This document shows positions 43,579 to 52,413 of a stretch of 64,000 nucleotides of DNA, in pieces. A program made the translations under genes and the position numbers. Source of the DNA: Candidatus Omnitrophota bacterium (GTDB lineage Bacteria; Hinthialibacterota; Hinthialibacteria; Hinthialibacterales; Hinthialibacteraceae). Each line of letters begins with the position of its first letter. Within the stretch, counting starts at the first letter, position 1. The notes below the pieces were generated by a model. It was not told the DNA's origin, ran no database searches, and saw only the letters and a program-made list of their open reading frames with translations. The stretch spans positions 35,477 through 99,476 of the forward strand of contig JBFMBP010000098.1 in assembly GCA_040755155.1 (NCBI GenBank), written 5' to 3'.

Positions 43579-44144
43579 CCTTTGCTGGTCGTTCCTTTCA
43601 ATAAATACGGCTCGTCATAGGGAACTCGCTGAAACGCTTCTGATGGGCATGCTATGGCGATCGAACATTCGTTGCAATTCAAGCAACGGTCATGACGAAC
43701 CTGCAAATAGAACGATCCGTTTCCGAAAGCTTTGCACCATTTAACGCATTTCCCGCATCCGGTGCACAGGTTTTCGTCGATTTTGTATTCGTAATAAGGA
43801 TCTTCAATAAAGGTGCGCACTATGGCGCCGGTGGGACAGAGTTGGTTTTCCGCTCCGGTGTTAAGCGCCTGGGGAGAAGGATCGAAAAAACCGGTGCACA
43901 ATTTGCAATAGCCGCACATGGCGTAGGCTTGAACGCACTTGACGGCGGACTCTTCCAGTACGCAATGAGTCGCGCAAATTCCGCACATAACGCATTTGTG
44001 AGGATCGATCTGCCAACAATACCGTTGGCTTTGGCTTCGTCCCATCATGCCTCCCGCGAAACCGCCAACGCAAAGAAGGCTAAAACTTCGAATTCCTTCC
44101 GCAAGCAGGCTGCGCCGGCTAACTTCTTTTGCGTTTTTATTCAT
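43575..44144 (-). CDS. Tat-exported ferredoxin with four [4Fe-4S] motifs, NapG-like
   Basis: The N-terminus MNKNAKEVSRRSLLAEGIRSFSLL has a twin-arginine motif, so the folded, cluster-loaded protein should go to the periplasm. Four Cys groups follow: KCVMCGICATHC (about 55-66), CGYCKLC with a distant LCPTG, LCTGCGKCVKWC and RCLNCNECSIAIACP. AAGGAGC before ATG 44144 fixes the start; a longer frame upstream adds a non-conserved extension. It overlaps the small Tat gene before it by eight bases and the polyferredoxin gene after it by four, showing tight coupling. It is the probable periplasmic electron carrier for the membrane protein. Confidence 0.9.
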   Translation of the reverse strand: MNKNAKEVSRRSLLAEGIRSFSLLCVGGFAGGMMGRSQSQRYCWQIDPHKCVMCGICATHCVLEESAVKCVQAYAMCGYCKLCTGFFDPSPQALNTGAENQLCPTGAIVRTFIEDPYYEYKIDENLCTGCGKCVKWCKAFGNGSFYLQVRHDRCLNCNECSIAIACPSEAFQRVPYDEPYLLKGTTSKG

Positions 44145-44391
44145 GAATTCGCTCCTTGGACGGCGGTTTAAAGGAAAGGGCTTGGGGAAGTGAACAAGAT
44201 TCAAAAATCTTGCACTCCCGGCAAGGAATAACGACTTCGCATGACGCTTGCGGCAGAGCCGCCCTTGAAGGATTCATCGCCATTTTTCCCATCGCAGCCA
44301 GGCCGAACAACGCCGCTGTCCGCCCTAAAGCGCGAAGCAGCTCTCGCCGATTATGCTTGTTTTCTTTAGCGGGCATCCTATCGATCTCCAT
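44137..44391 (-). CDS. small Tat-exported Cys-rich protein, first gene of the run
   Basis: The 84 residues carry a twin-arginine signal (HNRRELLRALGRTAALFGL, about 13-31) and a short mature part with Cys in the spacing C-x5-C-x2-C-x5-C (SCEVVIPCRECKIFESC). Four Cys in this spacing could hold an Fe-S cluster or zinc. The family is not known to me. It overlaps the ferredoxin gene by eight bases, which supports it being a real partner despite its size. It could be a maturation factor, a small electron carrier or a subunit of the neighbouring complex. Confidence 0.7.
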   Translation of the reverse strand: MEIDRMPAKENKHNRRELLRALGRTAALFGLAAMGKMAMNPSRAALPQASCEVVIPCRECKIFESCSLPQALSFKPPSKERIHE

Positions 44392-44632
44392 GAACCGATT
44401 CCATGACGGATCATTTCTTCCATATAATAGTAACCAAATTCTGTTGAAATAAAATCCCTAAATTATCCAAAGGAAATAAGCGCTAGAAAATACGGTGGAA
44501 TCTATTCACACGTCGTCAAAACTAGATTGAGGAGGAACAATAGGCTCGGAACGAACGACTTACTATTAATCCTAAAAAAACAGCGAGAAGAAAGAAACGC
44601 CCTATCCAATGGGGCGCAAAAGGGAGGCGGCC
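44392..44632. promoter_or_regulatory. divergent promoter region between the nine-gene run and the next propeller
   Basis: 241 bases separate the divergent starts at 44391 (minus) and 44633 (plus), so promoters for both directions must lie here. It is AT-rich, with ATATAATAGTAAC-like boxes, but no pair of -35/-10 elements is convincing. A GCCC...GGGC hairpin lies just before the plus-strand ribosome-binding site. Confidence 0.45.
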
Positions 44633-45859
44633 ATGAAGAAAACAATGAAATGGGTTATGGGGATTGTACTTTGCGCAATCATGTCCGGCGCCAATGGCGT
44701 CCTCGCGCAGGATTGGCCTCAATGGAGGGGCGTCAATCGCGATGACAAAGCAACCGGCTTTACGGCTCCTTCGGAATGGCCAAAGGAACTCAAGCAACAA
44801 TGGCAAATGAATGTCGGTTTGGGAGATGCGACGCCCTCGCTCGTAGGCGACAAACTCTACGCCTTCACACGGCAAGGCGAAGAAGAGGTGATTTTATGCC
44901 TTAATGCGGCGAATGGCGATGAGATTTGGAGGGACAAATACGCCGCGCATGCCGCGACAGGCCCAGCCGGTTCGCATCCCGGACCGCGAAGTACGCCCAC
45001 CGTATCGGAAGGAAAAGTCGTTACTCTTGGCGTCAGCGGCGTACTATCCTGCCTCGATGCGTCCAGCGGCAAGGTTTTATGGAGAAAAGAAGAGTTCACG
45101 AAAGCCGTGCCGCAGTTTTTCACGGCGATGTCGCCTATCGTCATCGATGGAGTTTGCATTGCGCATCTTGGCGGAAAAGACAGCGGAAGCATCATCGCAT
45201 TCGACCTGGAAAAAGGTTCGCAAAAATGGAAGTGGGATGGAGACGGCCCAGCGTACTCTTCGCCCGTTTTGGCGGAAATGGATGGAGTGAAGCAACTTGT
45301 TTTCCAGACGGAGAAAAATCTCATCGGCGTCTCAACGGCAGACGGAAGCCTCTTATGGCAAGTTCCAACTCCGCCTCAGAGAAGATTTTATAACTCCTCC
45401 ACTCCCATTGTGGACGGGCAAACTGTTTTTTATACCGGGCAAGGAGAAGGAACAAAAGCCATAAAAATCGAAAAAAAGGACGGCGGTTTTGGTTTTAAAG
45501 AATTGTGGAGCAACCCAGAACTTGGATCGGGATTCAACACGCCGGTTCTTCATGACGGTTTTCTCTACGGATTGACCGCCGCGGGAAATTTGTTCTGCAT
45601 TAACGCTCAAACCGGCAAATCGGCCTGGACGGACGAAAAACGGAGCAATAATTTCGGCTCCATTGTCGATGCCGGTTCCGTTCTTTTGGCTCTTCCCAGC
45701 ACTTCGGAATTGATTGTTTATAAACCCAATAATGAAAAATACGAGGAACTGGCCCGGTACAAAGTATCCGACAAACCCATCTATGCGCATCCTATCATTG
45801 TTGGAAACCGGATTTTCACCAAAGACGAGAATTTTATCACTCTGTGGACAATCAAATAA
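44633..45859 (+). CDS. secreted PQQ-like beta-propeller
   Basis: GGGAGG precedes ATG 44633, giving signal peptide MKKTMKWVMGIVLCAIMSGA with cleavage after VLAQ. The mature part opens DWPQWRGVNRDDKATGF, the standard start of exported planctomycete-type members. Blades include ILCLNAANGDEIWRDKYA, LSCLDASSGKVLWRKE, IIAFDLEKGSQKWKWDG, IGVSTADGSLLWQVP and FCINAQTGKSAWTDE. It is divergent from the nine-gene run and is the first of a plus-strand group. The mature part contains several Cys (for example VLSCLDA and LFCINA), which could form disulfides. Confidence 0.92.
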   Translation: MKKTMKWVMGIVLCAIMSGANGVLAQDWPQWRGVNRDDKATGFTAPSEWPKELKQQWQMNVGLGDATPSLVGDKLYAFTRQGEEEVILCLNAANGDEIWRDKYAAHAATGPAGSHPGPRSTPTVSEGKVVTLGVSGVLSCLDASSGKVLWRKEEFTKAVPQFFTAMSPIVIDGVCIAHLGGKDSGSIIAFDLEKGSQKWKWDGDGPAYSSPVLAEMDGVKQLVFQTEKNLIGVSTADGSLLWQVPTPPQRRFYNSSTPIVDGQTVFYTGQGEGTKAIKIEKKDGGFGFKELWSNPELGSGFNTPVLHDGFLYGLTAAGNLFCINAQTGKSAWTDEKRSNNFGSIVDAGSVLLALPSTSELIVYKPNNEKYEELARYKVSDKPIYAHPIIVGNRIFTKDENFITLWTIK

Positions 45860-46000
45860 TTAACGCGCGATTGCTTAAAAGGGATGGATTCGCAGCAAGG
45901 CGGATTCATCCCTTTGAATCTATTGTCATCCGGCGCCATAATCCTTTTTTACAAAGTATGGAAGAATTATTTCCCAATTTCCGCAGGGATAGAAATCGTT

Positions 46001-46630
46001 ATGAAGAATAGGAGCATACTTGCCTTGACAATCCAAAAACCATCAACGATTTTTGCTTTTACGCTCATCGAACTATTGATTGTCGTTGCGATCATTGGGA
46101 TTTTGGCGGCGATTGCGGTTCCCAATTTTCTAAACGCTCAAGTACGAGCCAAAGTCGCCCGGGCGCGGGCGGATATGCGTTCGATTTCGACGGCGCTCGA
46201 AACGTACCGGATTCAATACAATTCTTATCCTCCCGATGGAGACGATTTTCTCAATTTCAATCCCGCCGATTTCGATACGAGAGCGCGGCTCAAAGTATTG
46301 ACGACGCCCATCTCTTTTATGTCGAATCTTCCCTCCGATCCATTTCACGCGAGCTATATCGAATTCCCGCCCGAAACGGGCATTCAACTGCTGTTTCCCG
46401 GCAATCCTCCCTACACGTATATTTATTCGACCTACGGAAGCTACGCCGGAGATCAAAGACAGAGCGCCAACTCCGGCAAGCCTAATAATTTTGGATTGAG
46501 TTCGCTTGGGCCGAATAAAATATTCAACGCCTTTGTCGGCTACCCGATCATGTACGACATGAGCAACGGCGTCGTTTCCGATGGCGACATCACCATCGTT
46601 GGGGGCGATAGAACGCCGCTCAGTCCCTGA
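46001..46630 (+). CDS. type IV-pilin-like/type II pseudopilin protein
   Basis: The N-terminus holds the class III signal FTLIELLIVVAIIGILAAIA, with Glu at position 5 after the cut, and NFLNAQVRAKVARARADMR continuing the helix. The residue before the cut is Ala (STIFAFTLIE), not the usual Gly, so processing may be slow or use a different peptidase. A globular C-terminal domain of about 150 residues (IQYNSYPPDGDDF, ...FNAFVGYPIMYD) is typical of the pseudopilins found in large numbers in planctomycete-like phyla. Start is probably ATG 46001 (MKNRSILALTI); no pilus assembly genes are nearby. Confidence 0.88.
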   Translation: MKNRSILALTIQKPSTIFAFTLIELLIVVAIIGILAAIAVPNFLNAQVRAKVARARADMRSISTALETYRIQYNSYPPDGDDFLNFNPADFDTRARLKVLTTPISFMSNLPSDPFHASYIEFPPETGIQLLFPGNPPYTYIYSTYGSYAGDQRQSANSGKPNNFGLSSLGPNKIFNAFVGYPIMYDMSNGVVSDGDITIVGGDRTPLSP

Positions 46631-46653
46631 TCCATTCAATAGGATAAGCCAGC

Positions 46654-47949
46654 GTGAAAATTATCAAAATCGTTCCCGGCACGGGCAATTTTTATTGCGG
46701 AAGCTGCATCCGAGATACGGCGTTGGTTCGGGCATTGCGGCGATTGGATCACGAAGCCGTCCTGCAACCCTTATATCTTCCTCTCTGCTCGGACGAATCC
46801 ATTTCCGATAGCGGAGATCGCATTTTTTTCGGCGGCGTCAACGTTTTTCTTCAACAAAAAGCCGATTTTTTTCAAAAAACTCCCCGATGGTTCGACCGGA
46901 TTTTCGATTCTCGCTGGCTGCTTCAGTTGTCGTCCCGTCAGGCGGGAATGACCAAAGCTTCGGAATTAGGAGAGATGACCCTTTCCATGCTGGCGGGCGA
47001 AGAGGGTCGGCAGGTTAAAGAGTTGCGCCGTTTTATCGAATGGTTGAAGCAAGAAGAAAAACCTGACGCCGTCATTTTATCGAACGCGTTATTGTTGGGA
47101 TTGAGCAAATCGATTTCGCAGGTTTTAGGACTGCCGCTGCTATGTACACTGCAAGGAGAAGACGGTTTTCTCGATGCGCTTACCGAGCCTTATCGCACGG
47201 CGGCGTGGCGTCAGCTGGAATCGAAGGTGAAATATGTGGACATGTTCATTCCCGTTAGTTTTTATTACAATGGCGTAATGAAGCAAAGGCTAAACATTCC
47301 TGCCGAGAAATGCGCGGTCGTGCAGAATGGAATATCTCTGGATGGTTATAGGGAGCGAGCCGAAGAAATAAAAACTCCCACGATAGGATTTCTGGCGCGT
47401 CTGTGCGCGGCAAAGGGCTTGGATCGGCTGATTGAAGTTTTTATTCATCTCAAGAAGCATCCGGAATTTCATTCTTTGCGCTTAAAAATAGCAGGCGTAA
47501 TGACAAGCGGCGATAAACCGTTCGTTAAAGAAATGAAAAAACTATTGGACAAAGCAGGCGTCCTGCCGGACGCATCGTTTCATCCGAACATCGCCCGAGA
47601 AGAAAAAATCGAGTTTTTGAATACACTTTCCGTTCTTTCCGTTCCGGCGACGTATGGAGAAGCTTTCGGTCTTTATGCGATCGAAGCGATGGCGGCGGGA
47701 GTTCCAGTAGTTCAACCCCAGCATGGCGGATTTACCGAAATCGTAGAAACGTCCGGGGGGGGCGTCCTTTACGATCCCAACGAATCGGGCGCTTACGAAT
47801 CCGCTTTAGCGGAGATTCTGCTGAATCCAGGCAAAGCGAGGGAGATGGGCCGTCTTGGAAAAAAAGCCGTGCGCGATCATTTTAACGTCGATCGCATGGC
47901 GCGGGAAATTCTTAAGATCATTGAAAACCTACCCCGCTCAAAACCGTAG
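46654..47949 (+). CDS. glycosyltransferase family 4 (GT-B fold)
   Basis: Transfers a sugar from a nucleotide donor. The 431 residues have the GT-B layout: the N-terminal half starts MKIIKIVPGTGNFYCGSCIRDTALVRAL. The C-terminal half holds GFLARLCAAKGLDRLIEVF and the donor-binding ATYGEAFGLYAIEAMAAGVPVVQPQHGGFTEIV, in which Glu-x7-Glu is the family motif. The start is GTG 46654 with AGGA about 11 bases before it. The N-terminal GNFYCGSC is notable because two Cys sit on the acceptor side. The acceptor and sugar are unknown. It follows the pilin-like gene by 23 bases. Confidence 0.9.
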   Translation: MKIIKIVPGTGNFYCGSCIRDTALVRALRRLDHEAVLQPLYLPLCSDESISDSGDRIFFGGVNVFLQQKADFFQKTPRWFDRIFDSRWLLQLSSRQAGMTKASELGEMTLSMLAGEEGRQVKELRRFIEWLKQEEKPDAVILSNALLLGLSKSISQVLGLPLLCTLQGEDGFLDALTEPYRTAAWRQLESKVKYVDMFIPVSFYYNGVMKQRLNIPAEKCAVVQNGISLDGYRERAEEIKTPTIGFLARLCAAKGLDRLIEVFIHLKKHPEFHSLRLKIAGVMTSGDKPFVKEMKKLLDKAGVLPDASFHPNIAREEKIEFLNTLSVLSVPATYGEAFGLYAIEAMAAGVPVVQPQHGGFTEIVETSGGGVLYDPNESGAYESALAEILLNPGKAREMGRLGKKAVRDHFNVDRMAREILKIIENLPRSKP

Positions 47950-48030
47950 GAGTGAATCGAGTCCGGCGATTCTGAACCAATCGACCGCTGGATACTCAAC
48001 GTTTACGCCGTGCGCCGAAGAGAGGCCGTT

Positions 48031-48738
48031 ATGATCCAGTCGCATCCTATCGTGAGGATGGTTTCCGCTAGCAAGGAATACGAAGGAGTAGCAGGCGGCG
48101 TCCCTCTCTCTGTCTTGAAGAATATTAATTTGGAAGTGAATCGGGGAGAAACGGTCGGGATCGTCGGTCCTTCCGGTTCGGGCAAAAGCACGCTATTGAA
48201 TCTACTGGGCGCATTGGACCATCCTACCTCCGGCGCCATTCTTGTAGAGGAAGAAGATATTTCCAATCTTAACGAGGAACAACTCGCCTGTTTTAGGAAT
48301 CGAAAAATTGGATTCATTTTTCAAGATCATCACTTGCTTCCTCAATGCACTATCTTGGAAAACGTCCTTTTGCCCGCATTAGCCTTTCACGCTTCCGCCC
48401 CGGAAGAATCGATTCAACGCGCGAACGAATTATTGGAACGCGTAGGTCTAGCCGAACGCCTGAATCATCGTCCCGCCCAACTATCGGGAGGCGAACGGCA
48501 GCGCGTCGCCTACGTGCGTTCGCTTGTCAATCAACCGCTTCTGCTGTTGGCGGACGAACCGACGGGAGCGTTGGACCGCGAAAACGCCGGGAAGCTCATG
48601 CAACTGTTGATCGAAATCAACCGGGAAAATGGATTGACGTCCATTATCGTCACCCACGCGCTGGCTTTGGTTAAAGACATGGACAGGACGTATGAGTTGA
48701 AAAACGGCGAATTGAGCCAGTATGGAATATCGACGTGA
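48031..48738 (+). CDS. ABC transporter ATP-binding protein, LolD/MacB-type
   Basis: Walker A is GPSGSGKST (residues 46-54), the signature is LSGGERQRVAYVRS, Walker B is LLLLADEPTGALD, and the switch His is in IIVTHALALV. It is closest to LolD/MacB ATPases that extract lipoproteins or export peptides. ATG 48031 is preceded by AGAGAGG; a GTG upstream at 48010 would extend it by seven residues. It overlaps the large permease gene by four bases (GTGA), so the two proteins form one transporter. Confidence 0.93.
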   Translation: MIQSHPIVRMVSASKEYEGVAGGVPLSVLKNINLEVNRGETVGIVGPSGSGKSTLLNLLGALDHPTSGAILVEEEDISNLNEEQLACFRNRKIGFIFQDHHLLPQCTILENVLLPALAFHASAPEESIQRANELLERVGLAERLNHRPAQLSGGERQRVAYVRSLVNQPLLLLADEPTGALDRENAGKLMQLLIEINRENGLTSIIVTHALALVKDMDRTYELKNGELSQYGIST

Positions 48739-51700
48739 ATCGATTTCGTTTAGTCGTTAACAGCCTGCTGTATTATTGGAAAACGAACATCAGCGTAGCG
48801 CTGGGGACGATGTTTGCCGCCATGGCGTTAACCGGCGCTTTGATCGTGGGAGATAGCGTCGATCATACGCTCCGTTCGACGGCGTTGAAACGTCTGGGAA
48901 ACGTCCGGTTCGCCATGTCGCATCCTTCACGGCAGTTTCGCGATGCGCTAGCGGACGAGTTTAACGATTCCCCGTCGATCCAGGCAGCTCCGGTCTTTCA
49001 GTTGAAAGCCATCGCCCGCAAAGGAGACGGTTCGCTTAGCGCCAATAACGTCAATGTATACGGCGTCGATCGGCGTTTCTGGAATTTTGGCCGAAACGGC
49101 GTTTCCGCTTTTGACGAAAAGCAGGAGTCCGTTTGGATTAATCGAACGCTCGCTCAACGTCTAGGCGTTCGAGAGAATGATGAAATCATCCTTCGCATCG
49201 AAAATCCATCCTCTATTTCGAGAGAAATCCCGCTGACGACCGTCGATGATTCTTCCCTCGCCTGCCGTCTGCCCATCGCTGAAATCCTCGGCGACGAACA
49301 AATGGGACGTTTTGATTTGAACGCCAATCAGACGCCGCCCAGCAATGCGTTCGTCCCATTGAAATTTCTGCAGGATAAAACCGGCAAGCATAGCCAGATA
49401 AACATGTTGTTGGCAGGCGGTAAAAATGAAAATACAGAGATAACGGCGAATTCTCTGAACGCCGCGCTGCAAAGTCAATGGAGTTTGGAAGACGTCCAGC
49501 TCGAATGCCAACCGCTTTCCCGGAAGGGAACCTACGAAATTCATACGGATCGGATTTTTCTGGAGCCGAACGTTTTGCGCGGCGTCAGTGAAGGCATCGA
49601 ACAAAATACGAAAATGCGCCCCTGGGCGAGAGTCCTTACCTATTTCGTCAACGAATTTCGCGTAGGCGAGCGAAGCGCTCCTTACTCTATGGTTGCGGCC
49701 ATCGAAGAAAGCAACGGAAAAGAGGCTGCCTATCCTGAATTGCAGAATCTTCCCGGCGACAAAATCGTCATCAACGAATGGCTGGCGAACGATATCAATG
49801 CGCGCATAGGCGACGAGCTGACGCTGACGTACAACGTTCTTGGCCCCATGCGACAACTCATCGAAAGAAAGCGCGCTTTCATCGTTCACGCTATCGTTCC
49901 CATGTCGCATCCGCTCTGCGATCCATCCCTCATGCCCGATTTCCCGGGAATCTCTACAAGCGAACATTGCCGCGAATGGGATCCCGGCTTCTTGATCGAT
50001 CTAAAAAAAATACGCGATAAAGACGAAGAGTATTGGAACGCGTATAGAGGAACGCCCAAGGCTTTTATCTCGCTGAAAACTGGCCAAGAGATATGGGGCA
50101 ATCGGTTTGGAGAATTAACCGCCATCCGCTTCCAAGACGAATCCAGCAGCCTTTCGCAAATCGAAGCGAATCTCTCCCGCTATCTGTCGCCCGATGCTAT
50201 TGGCCTGCAATTCCAGCCGGTTCGCGAGATCGCCTTGAGAGCTGTCGACCAAGCCATGAATTTTGCCCCCTTGTTTGTCAGTTTGAGTTTTTTTCTGATT
50301 GCGGCGGCTGTAACGCTCGCCGCGCTCTTGTTTTTTCTGTCCACCGAGCGGCGCGCTCGTCAGATGGGCATTCTGTTCGCAATCGGTTTTAATCGAAAAC
50401 GAATTCGGAGACTGCTACTTGGCGAAGGAATCATCCTTTCTGCAGTCGGATGCGCGTTGGGAATCATCGCAGCGCTGCTTTATTCGCGCTGCGCGGTCTG
50501 GGCGCTATCGACGGTTTGGAGCGGCGCCGTCGCTGGCATCCAATTTGTAATGACCTACTCGCCGATAACCATCCTCAAAGGATTCATAATTGGAATGGTG
50601 GTATCTTCCGCCGCCATCGGCTTTGCGGTTCGCAGGCAATCCCAAGCGCCGGTTCGCGCCCTTCTCTCCGTCCGCGGAGAGGAAAGCGCCCTGGCGGTAA
50701 AAAAGAGCCGCTGGGGAGTATGGCTTGCGGCCGCATCATTCGCCGTGGCGCTCGCGCTATTATTTTTCGTATCTCCAAACGACGCTGCTGCCTCCGCCGG
50801 ACAGTTTTTCGGGATTGGAGCATTGCTGCTCATAGGCGGACTGGGAGCCTGTCACGCCTATCTCGCTAGAACGCCGCAGGCCGCCAATCAAAGGTATTTT
50901 TCCTTAGCCAGCCTTAGAAAGAAAAACATCGGTAGGCGGCGGGGACGCAGCCTAGCTGTCATCGGAGTATTGGCCAGCGGATGTTTTATTATCATCGCGG
51001 TAGGCGCCAACCGGCGCGATGCGTCGACCGACGCCGATTCGCGCTCCTCGGGAACGGGCGGATTCGCCTATTATTGCGAAACCACGATTCCCATTCTTTA
51101 CGATCTCAATACCGAAAAGGGTTGCAACGAATTCGGTCTGTCCCGTTCGGACGCGCCCGACCTCGCCGTATATCCTTTACGACTTCGCGAAGGAGACGAC
51201 GCCAGTTGCTTGAATCTCAATCGCGCCCAGAATCCCAAACTGATTGGCGTAAACGCCGAAAGCTTCGCCTCGCTGGGAGCGTTTCGATTCGTGAAAATCA
51301 TCAATGGAGAAACGGCGCCGGAAAAAGCTTGGCGCCTTTTAGATGAAAGCGAGGAGGACGGTTCGATTCCCGCCGTCATCGACCAATCGACGGCGATGTG
51401 GGCGTTGGGAAAATCGATTGGAGATAAGCTGACCTATACGGACGAGAGAGGCGAAGCGTTCGATATTCGCGTCGTTGGATTCCTGTCCGATTCCATCTTT
51501 CAGGGAAGCGTGCTGATTTCCGAAAAACATTTTCTCCAGCGTTATCCTTCCTCTGGAGGGTATCGGTTGGCTTTGATGGATATTCCCGCTGGCGAGCGTT
51601 CCAAGGTTCGCGGCGAGCTGATGAATGCCCTTCAGAATATCGGGTTGGAAATGACGCCCGCTTCCGAAAGGCTGGCGGCGTTCTTGGAAGTGGAAAATAC

Positions 51701-52079
51701 TTATTTAGCCATCTTCCAATTTCTAGGCGGCCTGGGTTTGGTTCTTGGATGCGCGGGCATCGGAGTTGTCGTATCGCGCAATATCCTCGAACGCCAATAC
51801 GAATTCGCCCTTATGCGCGCAGTGGGATTTACTCCGGCTTCGATTCGCCGCGCCATCGTTTCCGAGCACGCCGTTCTCGTCGCCCTTGGGCTGGGTTGCG
51901 GGCTGTTAGCCGGTTTGATTGCGGCGCTGCCCTCGCTGCGACTGCAATCCTCCTCATTTCCCTTTGCCTCGCTGCTCCTAACTCTGATCTTTATTGCGGC
52001 AAGCGGCTTTGCATCCGTTTATTTTTCCACGGTTCTTGCATTGAGCGAAAATCTGTTAAAAGCGCTTCGTTCCGAGTAG
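48735..52079 (+). CDS. large FtsX-domain ABC permease, MacB/LolE-like
   Basis: The 1114-residue protein is about twice the size of a normal LolE/MacB permease. One transmembrane segment near residues 20-40 is followed by a long outside MacB-type domain (about 45-500) and three transmembrane segments at about 515-645 (APLFVSLSFFLIAAAVTLAALL, then IGFNRKRIRRLLLGEG and others). More helices lie near 665-720, and a second soluble domain and three C-terminal transmembrane segments follow at about 980-1110. FtsX repeats are visible as ERRARQMGILFAIGF and ERQYEFALMRAVGFTP. It starts with GTG overlapping the ATPase stop. The cargo is unknown; a lipoprotein or glycolipid would fit the neighbours. Confidence 0.9.
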   Translation: MNRFRLVVNSLLYYWKTNISVALGTMFAAMALTGALIVGDSVDHTLRSTALKRLGNVRFAMSHPSRQFRDALADEFNDSPSIQAAPVFQLKAIARKGDGSLSANNVNVYGVDRRFWNFGRNGVSAFDEKQESVWINRTLAQRLGVRENDEIILRIENPSSISREIPLTTVDDSSLACRLPIAEILGDEQMGRFDLNANQTPPSNAFVPLKFLQDKTGKHSQINMLLAGGKNENTEITANSLNAALQSQWSLEDVQLECQPLSRKGTYEIHTDRIFLEPNVLRGVSEGIEQNTKMRPWARVLTYFVNEFRVGERSAPYSMVAAIEESNGKEAAYPELQNLPGDKIVINEWLANDINARIGDELTLTYNVLGPMRQLIERKRAFIVHAIVPMSHPLCDPSLMPDFPGISTSEHCREWDPGFLIDLKKIRDKDEEYWNAYRGTPKAFISLKTGQEIWGNRFGELTAIRFQDESSSLSQIEANLSRYLSPDAIGLQFQPVREIALRAVDQAMNFAPLFVSLSFFLIAAAVTLAALLFFLSTERRARQMGILFAIGFNRKRIRRLLLGEGIILSAVGCALGIIAALLYSRCAVWALSTVWSGAVAGIQFVMTYSPITILKGFIIGMVVSSAAIGFAVRRQSQAPVRALLSVRGEESALAVKKSRWGVWLAAASFAVALALLFFVSPNDAAASAGQFFGIGALLLIGGLGACHAYLARTPQAANQRYFSLASLRKKNIGRRRGRSLAVIGVLASGCFIIIAVGANRRDASTDADSRSSGTGGFAYYCETTIPILYDLNTEKGCNEFGLSRSDAPDLAVYPLRLREGDDASCLNLNRAQNPKLIGVNAESFASLGAFRFVKIINGETAPEKAWRLLDESEEDGSIPAVIDQSTAMWALGKSIGDKLTYTDERGEAFDIRVVGFLSDSIFQGSVLISEKHFLQRYPSSGGYRLALMDIPAGERSKVRGELMNALQNIGLEMTPASERLAAFLEVENTYLAIFQFLGGLGLVLGCAGIGVVVSRNILERQYEFALMRAVGFTPASIRRAIVSEHAVLVALGLGCGLLAGLIAALPSLRLQSSSFPFASLLLTLIFIAASGFASVYFSTVLALSENLLKALRSE

Positions 52080-52080
52080 T

Positions 52081-52140
52081 CCTCAATGGCATTTATACCG
52101 TTTGCCATTTGATTTGAGGTATATGCCAACATCATTGAGG
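52081..52140. repeat. long imperfect hairpin after the FtsX gene
   Basis: CCTCAATG (from 52081) pairs with CATTGAGG (to 52140), with a further imperfect GCATTTATACC/GGTATATGCC stem inside. It may be the terminator of the plus-strand group or a small repeat. Confidence 0.5.
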
Positions 52141-52154
52141 GGAGGGCGAGGCTC

Positions 52155-52311
52155 AATGTCGTTAAGTTAAGGATAGACTAATTCCTTAATCGAAAATATC
52201 AACAAATCTAATAGCATGAATTTGTTGAATTTAAAATCCCTCACCCTAACCCTCTCCCAGAGGGCGAGGGAATGGAATTTCGTCACGTTATGTCTTAACT
52301 TAATGACATTG
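52155..52311. mobile_element. MITE-like element, 157 bp, with terminal inverted repeats and 11-bp target duplication
   Basis: The ends AATGTCGTTAAGTTAAG and CTTAACTTAATGACATT are inverted copies with one difference. The element is flanked by the direct repeat GGGCGAGGCTC at 52144-52154 and 52312-52322, as expected of a target-site duplication. The middle carries the CCCTCACCC/CCCTCTCCCAG repeat found at 17.4 and 34.1 kb. There is no ORF. It lies between convergent genes. Confidence 0.8.
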
Positions 52312-52413
52312 GGGCGAGGCTCCCGCCGAGCCATATAGATGCAATGGTTCGCCAGGAGGCTCACCCTCCTAGCCTTTCCGCAGCTCGCGCATCAAACCTA
52401 AGAGCATATCGTA

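Noticed and set aside
49161-49967. 268-codon minus-strand frame inside the FtsX permease
   Set aside because: Shadow of the permease codons; composition and lack of a ribosome-binding site argue against it.
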